Assembly (NCBI RefSeq): GCF_000015245.1
Contig: NC_008700.1
Coordinates: forward strand, 564,001-628,000
DNA length: 64,000 nucleotides
Reading direction: 5' to 3'
Source: Shewanella amazonensis SB2B
Lineage (GTDB): Bacteria; Pseudomonadota; Gammaproteobacteria; Enterobacterales; Shewanellaceae
In this document: positions 1-9,181 of the stretch, piece after piece
How positions within the stretch are numbered: the stretch's first letter is position 1
How the letters are laid out: each line of letters starts with the position of its first letter
Notes under the pieces: generated by a model
Told to the model about the DNA's origin: nothing
What the model saw: the letters and a program-made list of their open reading frames with translations, nothing else
Databases searched by the model: none
Translations under genes and position numbers: made by a program

Positions 1-1016
1 AACGTTTGCCGCAGGATGGTCGTTTCCATATGGAAGTTAAAGGCCACAAAATAGACGTGCGTATCTCCACCATGCCGATTTATCACGGCGAGTCTGTGGT
101 GATGCGTCTTCTGGACCAGTCGGCCGGTTTGTTGACCCTGAATGAAACGGGTATGCCGGATGCGATTTTGCAGCGGGTACGCAAACAAATTAAGCGCCCC
201 CACGGCATGTTATTGGTGACAGGCCCTACGGGTAGCGGCAAAACCACTACTCTCTACGGCATCCTGAGTGAACTCAATACGGCCGATCGCAAGATAATCA
301 CGGTTGAAGATCCGGTGGAATATCAGCTGCCACGGATCAATCAGGTGCAGGTTAACCACAAGATAGGTCTCAACTTCTCCAACGTGCTGCGCACCACATT
401 ACGTCAGGACCCCGACATCATCATGGTGGGGGAGATGCGTGACCACGAAACCGTAGAAATCGGCTTGCGGGGCGCGCTGACGGGTCACTTTGTGCTCTCA
501 ACCCTGCACACCAACGATGCCGTAACCTCGGCGCTGAGACTTCTGGACATGGGCGCAGCAAGCTACTTGGTGGCCAGTGCACTGCGGGTCATCATTGCCC
601 AGCGATTGGTGCGCCGCGTATGCCAAAATTGCGCCGTGGATTATCAACTGACCAGTCAGGACAAGGCTTGGCTGACCAGTGTCAGCAAAGGAGTGGATTT
701 TTCTCAGGCCCGTTTTCGCATGGGCACTGGCTGCCAAAGCTGTAGTGGCACAGGTTACCGAGGTCGTATTGGTATTTTCGAGCTGCTGGAGCTGGATGAA
801 GCCATGGTGGATGCCATGCGCACCGGCAACCCTCAGGCATTTGCCCAGGCGGCTTACGCCAGCCCTAACTTTACTCCCTTGCTCATCTCGGCACTCAATT
901 ACCTTAAGCAGGGCATGACCACGATAGAAGAGGTTGCCAGACTGGTGGAGGATGTCAGCGAAACCCAGATACCACTGTCGCAGGAAATGGCCCAGTTTGA
1001 TGGTGCAGGAGCCTGA
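1..1016 (+). CDS. mshE: MSHA pilus assembly ATPase MshE, 5' end outside window
   Basis: C-terminal two thirds of a GspE/PilB-type secretion ATPase that powers pilus extension at the inner membrane. The frame is already open at base 3, so the gene enters from the left; the TTG at 6 is internal. Seen: Walker A GPTGSGKTT (about residue 75 of the visible part), the Asp box and Walker B IIMVGEMRD, the His box, and a tetracysteine zinc motif (CQNC ... CQSC) near residues 205-245. MshE-type ATPases bind c-di-GMP through the N-terminal domain, which is outside the window. It stops two bases before mshG, in the typical MSHA order E-G-F. Confidence 0.95.
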   Translation, partial: RLPQDGRFHMEVKGHKIDVRISTMPIYHGESVVMRLLDQSAGLLTLNETGMPDAILQRVRKQIKRPHGMLLVTGPTGSGKTTTLYGILSELNTADRKIITVEDPVEYQLPRINQVQVNHKIGLNFSNVLRTTLRQDPDIIMVGEMRDHETVEIGLRGALTGHFVLSTLHTNDAVTSALRLLDMGAASYLVASALRVIIAQRLVRRVCQNCAVDYQLTSQDKAWLTSVSKGVDFSQARFRMGTGCQSCSGTGYRGRIGIFELLELDEAMVDAMRTGNPQAFAQAAYASPNFTPLLISALNYLKQGMTTIEEVARLVEDVSETQIPLSQEMAQFDGAGA

Positions 1017-1018
1017 CG

Positions 1019-2239
1019 ATGCCGGTGTACAAGTATCGGGGGCGAAACGCCCAGGGACAGCAGGTAACAGGAGAGCTTGATGCTGCCTCCGAGAATGCCG
1101 CCGCCGATCAGTTGCTGTCGCGGGCGGTTATCCCGCTGGAATTTCGCGAAACCAAGCCCCGTGGCGAAGGCGTAAGCGTATCCAGCTTGTTTCGTCGCAG
1201 GGTCAGTTTGGAAGAGCTGCAGATTTTTACCCGGCAGATGTATTCACTGACCCGCTCGGGGATCCCGATTCTCAGAGCCATTGCGGGGCTTAGCGAAACC
1301 ACCCATTCTCAGCAAATGAAGCAGGCGCTGGATGATATTTCTGTGCAGCTGACTGCGGGCAGGCCTCTGTCATCGGCGATGAACCATCATCCCGAGGTGT
1401 TTGATGCCCTGTTTGTTTCCATGGTGCATGTGGGCGAAAACACCGGTAAGTTGGAAGACGTCTTTTTGCAGTTGTCGGGTTATCTTGAGCGCGAGCAGGA
1501 AACCCGTCGCCGCATCAAGTCAGCCGTCCGTTACCCCACATTTGTGCTGATTGCTATCTCTCTGGCCATGGTGATTTTAAACATTATGGTGATCCCAAAG
1601 TTTGCCGACATGTTTTCCCGGTTTGGCGCCGAGTTGCCCTGGGCGACCCGGATTCTGATTGCCACATCCAATTTTTTCGTCAACTACTGGTGGCTGCTGG
1701 CACTGCTCGTGGTGGGACTGATTGGTGGTCTCGCCTACTGGCACAAAACAGAGCAAGGAGAAAAAAAATGGGACCAGTGGAAGCTGCATATGCCGGCGGT
1801 GGGTTCCATTATTGAACGTTCTACCCTGTCTCGCTATTGCCGCAGCTTTGCCATGATGATGGGCGCCGGTGTTCCCATGACACAGGCTCTGAGCTTGGTT
1901 GCCGATGCTGTGGACAACGCTTACATGCACGACAAGATAGTGGCCATGCGCCGCGGGATTGAGTCCGGCGAATCCATGTTGCGGGTGTCTAACCACAGTA
2001 AACTCTTTACCCCGCTGGTGCTGCAGATGGTGGCCGTGGGGGAAGAAACCGGACAGCTGGAACAGCTCCTTAACGATGCGGCCGATTTTTACGAAGGTGA
2101 AGTGGACTACGACCTGAAAAATCTCACCGCCAAGCTTGAGCCCATACTTATCGGCATAGTGGCTGGCATTGTGCTCATTCTGGCACTGGGTATCTACCTG
2201 CCCATGTGGGACATGCTCAATGTGGTCAAGGGAGGCTGA
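1019..2239 (+). CDS. mshG: MSHA pilus inner-membrane platform protein MshG
   Basis: 406-residue GspF/PilC-family polytopic protein, the usual length. Two repeats of the T2SSF domain are visible (about 70-190 and 270-395), each followed by hydrophobic segments (about 165-195, 220-245 and 375-400). It forms the inner-membrane platform that couples the MshE ATPase to pilin insertion. The ATG lies two bases after the mshE stop, so translation is probably coupled. Identity rests on family features plus position in the msh cluster. Confidence 0.95.
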   Translation: MPVYKYRGRNAQGQQVTGELDAASENAAADQLLSRAVIPLEFRETKPRGEGVSVSSLFRRRVSLEELQIFTRQMYSLTRSGIPILRAIAGLSETTHSQQMKQALDDISVQLTAGRPLSSAMNHHPEVFDALFVSMVHVGENTGKLEDVFLQLSGYLEREQETRRRIKSAVRYPTFVLIAISLAMVILNIMVIPKFADMFSRFGAELPWATRILIATSNFFVNYWWLLALLVVGLIGGLAYWHKTEQGEKKWDQWKLHMPAVGSIIERSTLSRYCRSFAMMMGAGVPMTQALSLVADAVDNAYMHDKIVAMRRGIESGESMLRVSNHSKLFTPLVLQMVAVGEETGQLEQLLNDAADFYEGEVDYDLKNLTAKLEPILIGIVAGIVLILALGIYLPMWDMLNVVKGG

Positions 2240-2242
2240 ACC

Positions 2243-2734
2243 TTGTTACCACAGCGGGAAGCCGAAGGAGAACTGATTGGTATCTATCGCCGCATGCTGG
2301 CGGTGATAGTGATGCTGTTACTGCTGGCGGTCGTGGGGATCAGGTATTTTTCCGGCTTGGAGTCCGTTGCATCCCACAGCATGGTGATGGAGCAGGGGCG
2401 CTTGCAGAATGTGATATCCATGTCGCGCTCTAAATGGTTGGGGCAGGGGCGGGGTGAAGTACTCAAGTTGGAGTGGGAGCTGCTGGACAGAGACAAACCT
2501 GCAGCGCCTGTGCTTATCCATATGAGCGCCAACGGCTGGCCTCAGCCACCCCAGAGAGATGCCATCGGTTGCCGGGCATTGTGGCAGCAGCTGCTGGGTT
2601 ATGGCACTGAAGGTTTACTCGATGTGTCTTTTAATAGTGGCAGTCGCAGTTGTCACTATTTGGGCGAAGCAGAAAGTCTAATCAGCTACCATTTGGACAC
2701 AGGAAAAGTGACCTTGGTCAACCATACTAATTAG
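2243..2734 (+). CDS. mshF: MSHA biogenesis protein MshF
   Basis: 163-residue protein with one transmembrane segment near residues 14-34 and a periplasmic remainder, the layout of MshF. Start is TTG at 2243, three bases after the mshG stop and in the right frame to keep the short cytoplasmic N-terminus. Its exact role in assembly is not established. It is the last gene of the first msh transcription block; a promoter-like sequence and the pilin genes follow. Named by position and topology more than by a diagnostic motif. Confidence 0.85.
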   Translation: MLPQREAEGELIGIYRRMLAVIVMLLLLAVVGIRYFSGLESVASHSMVMEQGRLQNVISMSRSKWLGQGRGEVLKLEWELLDRDKPAAPVLIHMSANGWPQPPQRDAIGCRALWQQLLGYGTEGLLDVSFNSGSRSCHYLGEAESLISYHLDTGKVTLVNHTN

Positions 2735-2750
2735 CTGTTATATATGAGAC

Positions 2751-2778
2751 TTTTCAAGATGAATTTAGCTGCTACAAT
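2751..2778 (+). promoter_or_regulatory. Candidate sigma70 promoter of the msh pilin operon
   Basis: TTTTCA (2751-2756), 16 bases, then TACAAT (2773-2778) lie in the 70-base gap between mshF and mshB, upstream of a good mshB start. In Vibrio the msh locus is read as two operons, with the second starting at mshB; the spacing here agrees. Predicted by eye only. Confidence 0.4.
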
Positions 2779-2804
2779 GGGGAAATGGACGATTGGGGGC
2801 ACCT

Positions 2805-3410
2805 ATGAAAGCTAAACAGCAGGGATTTTCACTGATTGAGCTGGTGATAGTCATAGTGATTCTTGGGCTATTGGCGGCAACCGCCATTCCCAGATTTTTG
2901 AACATCACCGATGAAGCAGAAGCGGCCAGCGTGGATGCGGTCAGCGGTGGCTTGGTTACGGCAGTAAGTTTCGTGCGCGCCCAATGGGAAATCGATGGTC
3001 GCAACAACGACTATGTGTTGCTGGATGGCACCCAAATAGGGCTCGACAAGCGCTTTGGCTACCCCACCGGCGATAATAATGTGTCCGCCACTGACATGAC
3101 AGATGCCACCTGCCAGCAGGTATTTAACCTGATTTTGCAAAGCACGCCCCGTAATGTGCTTTACACCCAGGATGCCCGTAAGCAACGTTATACCGTGAGG
3201 GCAATTGGCGGCGCGGGTGGCAGTAGTAACGATCTCAATGGTCAAACGGTCAATGGCCTGGATTTGTGTGTGTACCATCAGGTGTCATCTCTGACCCTGG
3301 ACCCCAACACCGGCATTGCCAACCCGGTACCGGATCTGACTACGTCAGGCGCTTCAGGTATTACCTATAATCCGGGTACCGGCAAGGTGCTCAGCTTCAC
3401 CAACCCCTGA
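2805..3410 (+). CDS. mshB: MSHA minor pilin MshB
   Basis: Type IV prepilin of 201 residues. ATG 2805 is preferred over the upstream in-frame TTG (2793) because it leaves the short prepilin leader MKAKQQG, cut by prepilin peptidase before FSLIEL. The mature protein has the methylated Phe1, Glu5 and a hydrophobic helix to about residue 30, with a Cys pair in the globular domain. Minor pilin of the MSHA filament, likely at or near the tip. First gene of the pilin operon BACDOPQ. Confidence 0.92.
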   Translation: MKAKQQGFSLIELVIVIVILGLLAATAIPRFLNITDEAEAASVDAVSGGLVTAVSFVRAQWEIDGRNNDYVLLDGTQIGLDKRFGYPTGDNNVSATDMTDATCQQVFNLILQSTPRNVLYTQDARKQRYTVRAIGGAGGSSNDLNGQTVNGLDLCVYHQVSSLTLDPNTGIANPVPDLTTSGASGITYNPGTGKVLSFTNP

Positions 3411-3448
3411 ATGTCAGGCAAGTTAATTTCACAGAAAGGTAAGAAAGC

Positions 3449-3967
3449 ATGAAAAAACAGCAAGGTTTTACCCTGATTGAGTTGGTGGTGGTGATCATCA
3501 TCCTGGGCATTCTGGCGGTCACAGCAGCGCCTAAGTTTATCAATCTGCAATCGGATGCGAGAGTTAGCGCATTGAGCGGTGCCAAAGCCGCTATTCAGGG
3601 AGCAAATTCCCTGGTGTATTCACGTGCAGCCCTGGCTGGCGTGGAGAGAAATGCCAGCAACGCAACACCTGCACCATCTGTTGATATTGGGACTGGTACT
3701 CCCGCAGTAACCCATTTCGGTTACCTGCAGGCTACAGAGGCTGAATTGGAAAACGCTCTTGAGTTTGACTTCGATGCTGGCACCAGTGCCACTGATCCTA
3801 CAGTTGCCAATGAGACAGCCGCTGAGTGGGTGATCTTTTCAGCAGCAGGGGTGGCAACGATCTGGCAGAAAGGATCGCCTGCAACATGTCGATTTACCTA
3901 CACCCAGGCAACCAGCCAAACGGTAGGGCCGGTCTTCAGTGCTATGCCAGGCGCCGATGACTGTTGA
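3449..3967 (+). CDS. mshA: MSHA major pilin MshA
   Basis: Prepilin of 172 residues: leader MKKQQG, cleavage before FTLIEL, Glu5 present, hydrophobic N-terminal helix, and a C-terminal disulfide-loop Cys pair (TCRF ... ADDC at the very end). Main structural subunit of the mannose-sensitive haemagglutinin pilus, used for surface attachment and biofilm. Directly followed by a strong hairpin, which fits high-level expression of the major subunit with reduced read-through to the minor pilins. AAAGG precedes the ATG. Confidence 0.95.
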   Translation: MKKQQGFTLIELVVVIIILGILAVTAAPKFINLQSDARVSALSGAKAAIQGANSLVYSRAALAGVERNASNATPAPSVDIGTGTPAVTHFGYLQATEAELENALEFDFDAGTSATDPTVANETAAEWVIFSAAGVATIWQKGSPATCRFTYTQATSQTVGPVFSAMPGADDC

Positions 3968-3971
3968 TAAG

Positions 3972-3998
3972 AAAGGCCTGCTTCGCAGGCCTTTTAGT
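3972..3998 (+). terminator. Intrinsic terminator/attenuator after mshA
   Basis: Perfect 10-bp stem (3972-3981 with 3985-3994), loop TTC, then a T-rich stretch. It sits inside the msh pilin run, four bases after the mshA stop, so it probably sets the mshA to mshC ratio rather than ending the operon. Confidence 0.8.
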
Positions 3999-4085
3999 TT
4001 AAGGTAGATAGTCAAGGTCTGAAATTTGCCTTATGGCACAAGTTGTTGGAAACTTGGATGACCTAGTATTGCAGGTGAGCGCTGG

Positions 4086-4577
4086 ATGCAGTCACGTCAT
4101 TCTCTATCGCGTGGTTTTACCCTGATTGAGCTTGTTACCACCATCATCCTGATTGGCATTCTGGCGGTGGTGGCCATTCCGCGCTTGTTATCTGCCTCTT
4201 CTTACAGTGCCTACTCCCTTCGCAATGAATTTATGGCGCAGCTGCGCAAGGCGCAGCTCTTTGCCATGAACAATACCGATCTCTGTATTCGTGTTGCTGT
4301 GTCCAGCGATAAGGGATACCGCATAGAACGGTATCAGAGCCGCACGTCGAATCAATGTTCTGGCGCTCAGGACGTGGCCCATGAGCAGCCCTGGCAGAGT
4401 TTTCAGGGGGGCAGTGAGCTGGCGCTGCTTGCTGGTGGTACCCGCAGTTTTAACCTGGATTTTGATACCCTCGGCCGACTCCCTGCCACGGGCTGCAACG
4501 GCGACTGTATCCTGGCTATTGCCGACGAAACCCTGGTGCTGGCGATCGAGTCCGAGGGCTATATTCATGCCCGCTAG
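4086..4577 (+). CDS. mshC: MSHA minor pilin MshC
   Basis: 163-residue prepilin. Leader ends RG before FTLIEL; Glu5 and the hydrophobic helix are present; two Cys pairs follow (about 60/85 and 136/140). GspH-like minor pseudopilin of the MSHA complex. AGGTGAG lies a few bases before the ATG. Its last 11 bases overlap the proposed mshD start. Confidence 0.9.
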   Translation: MQSRHSLSRGFTLIELVTTIILIGILAVVAIPRLLSASSYSAYSLRNEFMAQLRKAQLFAMNNTDLCIRVAVSSDKGYRIERYQSRTSNQCSGAQDVAHEQPWQSFQGGSELALLAGGTRSFNLDFDTLGRLPATGCNGDCILAIADETLVLAIESEGYIHAR

Positions 4578-5094
4578 TCTCAGCAAGATGCCGGTGTTAT
4601 CCAAACGTACAGCGGGATTTACCCTGGTAGAGCTGGTCGTTGGCATGTTGGTGCTCGCCATTGCACTGGTATTGCTCTCCAGTATGTTCTTTCCCCAGGC
4701 GGACCGGGCGGCCATGACGCTGCAGCGGGTAAGAAGTGCCGAGCTGGCCCAGTCGGTGCTCAATGAAATCTGGGGAAAAAGGTACGATGAGCACAGCAAT
4801 ATCAATGGTGGCGTGCCGGCCTGTGGCTCGCCTTCAGCCTTGGCCTGCAGCACTCACATGGGGCCAGAGGGAGAAAGTCGCAATGATTTCGATGATGTGG
4901 ATGACTACCATGGCTTGAATGAAACTCAGTTTATGCTGAACTCCAGCCAGCGCTATATCGACCGTTACCCCGGCTTCAAATTGACCGTGGAGGTCAGCAC
5001 TTCGTCCCCTTTGGTGAGTAAACTCATCGCCATCCATGTCACTACACCTCAAGGGGAAGTAATTACTTACCATGCCGTGAGGAGCAACTACTGA
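4567..5094 (+). CDS. mshD: MSHA minor pilin MshD
   Basis: About 175 residues from ATG 4567 (an alternative ATG is at 4588). The frame is open much further upstream, but that part is the shadow of mshC. Prepilin cut site is AG before FTLVEL, with Glu5 and a hydrophobic helix, and a Cys pair in the globular part. GspI/PilV-like minor pilin. Overlaps mshC by 11 bases and mshO by one base (TGATG), so translation is coupled. Confidence 0.9.
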   Translation: MPASLSKMPVLSKRTAGFTLVELVVGMLVLAIALVLLSSMFFPQADRAAMTLQRVRSAELAQSVLNEIWGKRYDEHSNINGGVPACGSPSALACSTHMGPEGESRNDFDDVDDYHGLNETQFMLNSSQRYIDRYPGFKLTVEVSTSSPLVSKLIAIHVTTPQGEVITYHAVRSNY

Positions 5095-5942
5095 TGCGCC
5101 GCACTGGGATTGGGTTACACGCACGGGGGTTCACCCTGGTGGAATTGGTCACGGTTATCCTGGTGCTGGGGGTATTGGCCGTGGGGGTGAGCAGCTTCAT
5201 CATCTTTGGTACCCGCATCTTTATCGAATCTTCGGCCGTCGAGCAGGTCACAGGGGAGAGCCGTTATGCCATCGAGCGCCTTACCCGAGATATTCGCCGC
5301 GCTTTGCCTGGCAGCCTGAGGCTCGTTGCCGGCAGCGATGGCTCCGACAGCTGGCAATGTCTCGAAATGGTGCCTATTGCAGCGAGCACCAGCTATGTGA
5401 CATTGGCCATATCGCCAGATGCTGCGGCGCAGCAGGCCAGAGTGATCCGTGATGGCGCCAACACCGGCATTATCGCCGGGCAAATGGCTCATGTTTACCC
5501 CCTGATGGCGACAGATGTTTACCCGCCGCCGACGGGTGATACCGGCAAGCGCTTTGCCGTGAAGTCGGTGATAGAGGGCGCCGATTCGCTGGAGCTCAGT
5601 TTTGATACGCCGGTACGCTTCAGTCAGGGCTCACCGAGCCGCCGTATTTACTTCAGTCAGGACGTGGTGAGTTATTGTTTTATCGAGCAGCTCGCCAGTC
5701 ATAATATCAGCCTGTGGCGCTTCAATGGTTATGGTCTCAGTGCCATTCAACCCGATGTGCCTGTCATGAGAGCTGCAGGGCGTTCGGCACTGATGGCAAA
5801 CGCAGTGACTACACCTGCGCCCATCGCTTTGCTGGCGTCCACCCTGATAAACAATGCCATGGTACAACTGGACGTGGGCTTTGCCGTGAATGGCGAAACC
5901 TTCCAATATCAACATCAGGTACATACAGCCAATGTCCCCTAA
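5094..5942 (+). CDS. mshO: MSHA minor pilin MshO
   Basis: 282-residue prepilin, the largest of the minor pilins here, resembling GspJ/PilW. Leader MRRTGIGLHARG, then FTLVEL with Glu5, hydrophobic helix to about residue 40, and a large globular domain. The ATG overlaps the mshD stop by one base. Position between mshD and mshP is the conserved MSHA order. Likely part of the tip initiation complex by analogy with type II secretion pseudopilins. Confidence 0.9.
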   Translation: MRRTGIGLHARGFTLVELVTVILVLGVLAVGVSSFIIFGTRIFIESSAVEQVTGESRYAIERLTRDIRRALPGSLRLVAGSDGSDSWQCLEMVPIAASTSYVTLAISPDAAAQQARVIRDGANTGIIAGQMAHVYPLMATDVYPPPTGDTGKRFAVKSVIEGADSLELSFDTPVRFSQGSPSRRIYFSQDVVSYCFIEQLASHNISLWRFNGYGLSAIQPDVPVMRAAGRSALMANAVTTPAPIALLASTLINNAMVQLDVGFAVNGETFQYQHQVHTANVP

Positions 5943-6351
5943 TTTCCCCATGCGTTCCCGGCAACGCGGCAGTGTGCTCATCATAGGGATCTTTGTGATC
6001 ACTGTGATGTTTTTGCTCGCGGCGGCGCTGATCCGCATGGTCAGTGATGCCGATGAAGCCCTGACGCTGGAAGTGTGGGGCACCCGGGCGCTGGCCTCCG
6101 CCAACAGCGGCGCCGATGCGGCCATGGCGAAGCTTTTTCCGATCAATGGCGGCACGCCTGTGTGCAACAGCAGCGACAGCTGGATGCCGCCAGCTGTGGT
6201 GGGATTTCATGGTTGTGTGGTGAATCTGTCCTGCAATAGTTTCAGTGCCGAAGGGGTGACGCAGTACCTCGTTGTCAGCCGTGCATTCTGCGAAAGTGGT
6301 GATCTGAGAGTAAGCCGTAGCGTGGAGGTCACTGCCCGTGCCATACCTTAG
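5932..6351 (+). CDS. mshP: MSHA minor pilin-like protein MshP
   Basis: 139 residues from ATG 5932; an in-frame start further up (5890) would lie inside mshO. The N-terminus MSPNFPMRSRQRG then SVLIIGIF resembles a prepilin site, but mature residue 5 is not Glu. This is as in GspK/PilX-type tip subunits, which do not need the Glu5 salt bridge. A single hydrophobic helix is followed by a small domain with four Cys. Overlaps mshO by 11 bases and mshQ by 14. Confidence 0.85.
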   Translation: MSPNFPMRSRQRGSVLIIGIFVITVMFLLAAALIRMVSDADEALTLEVWGTRALASANSGADAAMAKLFPINGGTPVCNSSDSWMPPAVVGFHGCVVNLSCNSFSAEGVTQYLVVSRAFCESGDLRVSRSVEVTARAIP

Positions 6352-8968
6352 ACTTCTGCTGATAGTTCTGTGTTGCTGGCTGCCAGGGGCTCTGGCTGTG
6401 CCACTTTGCTCCGATATTTTTACCAAACCACCTACGGGTCCCAATAATCCCGGTATGCAGCCGCCGCCCAACTTGCCTTCCAAGGCAGGAAACTTTACCT
6501 GCTATACCCAGGGGAATAATCGCCATTGCTCAAGAAGCGACGCTTTTGGCCCCGGTGACTTCAACTTTGCCAATGGTGATTTTGAAAAAGGCTCTTACCT
6601 GGCAACCAATGGTGCCACGACTCGGCTTTACTTTGACAATCTCACCCTGAAAAATACGAGCATCCATCAGGGTTATAATCCTTCACATCTCATCGTCTAT
6701 GTGCGGGGAAATCTACACATAGAGGGGCACAACTTTTTCAAAGGCATCCTGTACGTGGAAGGCAGCATCTTCATGTCGGGTAATGCCACCATCAGTGGTG
6801 CTCTGGCCGTTCACGGGAATGTTCCTTCGGGAGGGAACTTCACACCGATTATCGACCTTGGTGTCATTGATGATGCCGACTTTGGCGGCATGTGTGATAA
6901 GCAAGCAAACGTTCAAATTGACCACTTCCTGCTGCAATACTCCCAAAGCCCCCTGACCTGCAAGGCTGAGACTGTCACTGTATCTGCTTGCAAAAATAGT
7001 AATTGCAGTGAACTGGTCACAGACCCTGTCAGTGCCACCTTAACTGCGACCAATGCCGTAACGGGTTGGGAGGGCGGAAACAACATCAGTCTGGTCAATG
7101 GCAGTGCGCAAAAACGGCTTTGGCATACGGTGGTGGCGCCGCCGGTGACTATTGGTGTGGGCAGCTCTTCACCGGTGGCAGTGAATCCGACTCTGTGCCA
7201 GCGGGGAAGCGGTATGCCCAGCACGGCCGCCTGTACCTTTGCCTTTGCCGACAGCGGGCTTTTGTTTGATGTACCGGATAAACTCGCGGGTAAGGCGGCC
7301 AGCATTACCCTGAGCGCAGTGCGTAAAGACGACCAGTCACAGCGCTGTGTTCCTACCTTTCAAAATACGACCAAGCAGCTGGCATTCTGGAGCGACTACC
7401 TCAGTCCTGATGCAGTCGCTTTGGTGGGTAGTCCGAAAGTGACAGTGGAGAGTAGCGTTATCGGCACCAGCGCCCAGGACGCGACTTCTATCCCCCTGAG
7501 CTTTAACAGTCAGGGTGAGGCGAGGTTGAGTGTGAATTATCCGGACGCCGGTCAGCTAGCCCTCAATGCCCGGTATGTGGGTGGCGGCAGTGAAGGGAAT
7601 TTGCAGCTGGATGGCAGCGACAGCTTTGTCAGCTTCCCTGTGGGGTTGTGTGTCAAAGCCAAAGACCCTGTGGCGAGCTGCCCGGCAGGGGATGCTACTT
7701 GCGCCGCCTATCGCAAAACAGGCGACAGCTTTGACTTGCTAATCTCGGCCCACGCCTGGGAGTCAGATACTGACAGTGAATTTTGCGATAACGCCACAAC
7801 CCCCAACTTTGCCATACAGAACATCGCCCTTGGCAGCGCTCTGGTGGCGCCTGTGGGCGGCAGTGATGGGGTAGCAGGCACCGCCAGCTATTCCCATAAG
7901 GCCCAGGCAGGCGCCAATGAAATCGGCCAAAGTATCAGTGAGGTGGGGGTATTCCGTTTCAGCGCCCAGGCACCAAACACCTACCTCGGCAGCCAGTTTT
8001 ATCGTATTCCGCTGGCACAGTCCGGCAATATTGGCCGCTTTGTTCCGGCAGGTTTTGCACTGAAAAACGTCAGTTTGATCCCCGCCTGCGGTTTGCTTAA
8101 CTCGCCAAGTTTCAGTTACATGGGGCAACCCACTCCGCTGTCGATGCAGCTTGAAGCGCACAATCATCAGAATCAGGTAACGGTAAATTACCGGGATGAT
8201 TTTGCCAAAGGCAACGCGGTATTGGCGGCAGAAAACGACAACGACGGCCAAGATTTGTCTGCCAGATTGAGCGTTTTGGCGGGCAAATGGCAGCAAGGGG
8301 TCATGGAGTTTGACAGCAGCTCGACATTCGTTTTTGAGCGCACCACGGCCCCTGGGGTGGATGGTCCCTTCGAGCAGTTGGATATTGGTCTCTGGGTGGA
8401 TGATATGGACGGTGACTTGTCCAGGCTGGCGCCACTGGATATGAAACCTGACAGCACCGGCGACTGCAGTATTCTTCCCGGGGGCTGCAGCGCTCAGCGA
8501 CTGGGTGCTGTGTCCATGCGCCACGGCCGGGCGGTGCTGGATAATACCTATGGTCCTGAAACGGATATCCTGCGTATGCCTGCCTATGCCCAGTACTGGA
8601 ACGGCAGCGCCTGGACTCTGTCCTCCGAGGACAGTTGCAGTATCGCCTCAGTACCTTTGAGTTTTCAGGTGGATAACCCCGCTCTGGGCTATTTGTACCA
8701 GCCGGGACTGCTGGCAGGGCAAAGTATCGACCGTAGCGCCACCCCGGCAAGTTTCAGTCAGGGGCAACTGCCACTCTTTTGGCAGGCTTTGGGGAGCCCG
8801 GGTTACCGTGGACAGGTGACGGCACCACTGGACGTACCGGATTGGCTGCATTGGTACTGGAATTGGAGCGGCAGCGAGCCACAAACACTGAGCGATCCCA
8901 GGGCAAGTGCCTATTTCGGGCGTTATCGGGGTGACGATCGCATTATCTTCTGGCGCGAGATCAATTGA
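6338..8968 (+). CDS. mshQ: MSHA surface/tip protein MshQ
   Basis: 876 residues. GTG start at 6338 gives a clear signal peptide (hydrophobic residues 4-20, cleavage near AVP). The body has many Cys and beta-rich segments and ends in the region typical of MshQ (DUF6701-like). It is not a prepilin. It is a secreted large protein thought to decorate the pilus or its tip and contribute to adhesion. Last gene of the msh block; no hairpin terminator is obvious in the 200 bases after it. I saw no clear LamG module. Confidence 0.85.
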   Translation: MPYLRLLLIVLCCWLPGALAVPLCSDIFTKPPTGPNNPGMQPPPNLPSKAGNFTCYTQGNNRHCSRSDAFGPGDFNFANGDFEKGSYLATNGATTRLYFDNLTLKNTSIHQGYNPSHLIVYVRGNLHIEGHNFFKGILYVEGSIFMSGNATISGALAVHGNVPSGGNFTPIIDLGVIDDADFGGMCDKQANVQIDHFLLQYSQSPLTCKAETVTVSACKNSNCSELVTDPVSATLTATNAVTGWEGGNNISLVNGSAQKRLWHTVVAPPVTIGVGSSSPVAVNPTLCQRGSGMPSTAACTFAFADSGLLFDVPDKLAGKAASITLSAVRKDDQSQRCVPTFQNTTKQLAFWSDYLSPDAVALVGSPKVTVESSVIGTSAQDATSIPLSFNSQGEARLSVNYPDAGQLALNARYVGGGSEGNLQLDGSDSFVSFPVGLCVKAKDPVASCPAGDATCAAYRKTGDSFDLLISAHAWESDTDSEFCDNATTPNFAIQNIALGSALVAPVGGSDGVAGTASYSHKAQAGANEIGQSISEVGVFRFSAQAPNTYLGSQFYRIPLAQSGNIGRFVPAGFALKNVSLIPACGLLNSPSFSYMGQPTPLSMQLEAHNHQNQVTVNYRDDFAKGNAVLAAENDNDGQDLSARLSVLAGKWQQGVMEFDSSSTFVFERTTAPGVDGPFEQLDIGLWVDDMDGDLSRLAPLDMKPDSTGDCSILPGGCSAQRLGAVSMRHGRAVLDNTYGPETDILRMPAYAQYWNGSAWTLSSEDSCSIASVPLSFQVDNPALGYLYQPGLLAGQSIDRSATPASFSQGQLPLFWQALGSPGYRGQVTAPLDVPDWLHWYWNWSGSEPQTLSDPRASAYFGRYRGDDRIIFWREIN

Positions 8969-9181
8969 CGACTGCAAATAATTTGGCGCTCAAATACGGT
9001 GGAATCCCGTCGGGTTTGGTTTGAAAAACTGCCGCATTTTTCATCACCTTACTTTCTGTTCAAAAAAAATCACTTCATTAGCGATTGTTAACCTCCCCAG
9101 TCTTGTGGAATCAGGGTGGCATTGATAAAGTTAGCTGATTTTTCTTTTCTCTGGCTCCTCTCAGAAAAACAGGCTGGTTAC

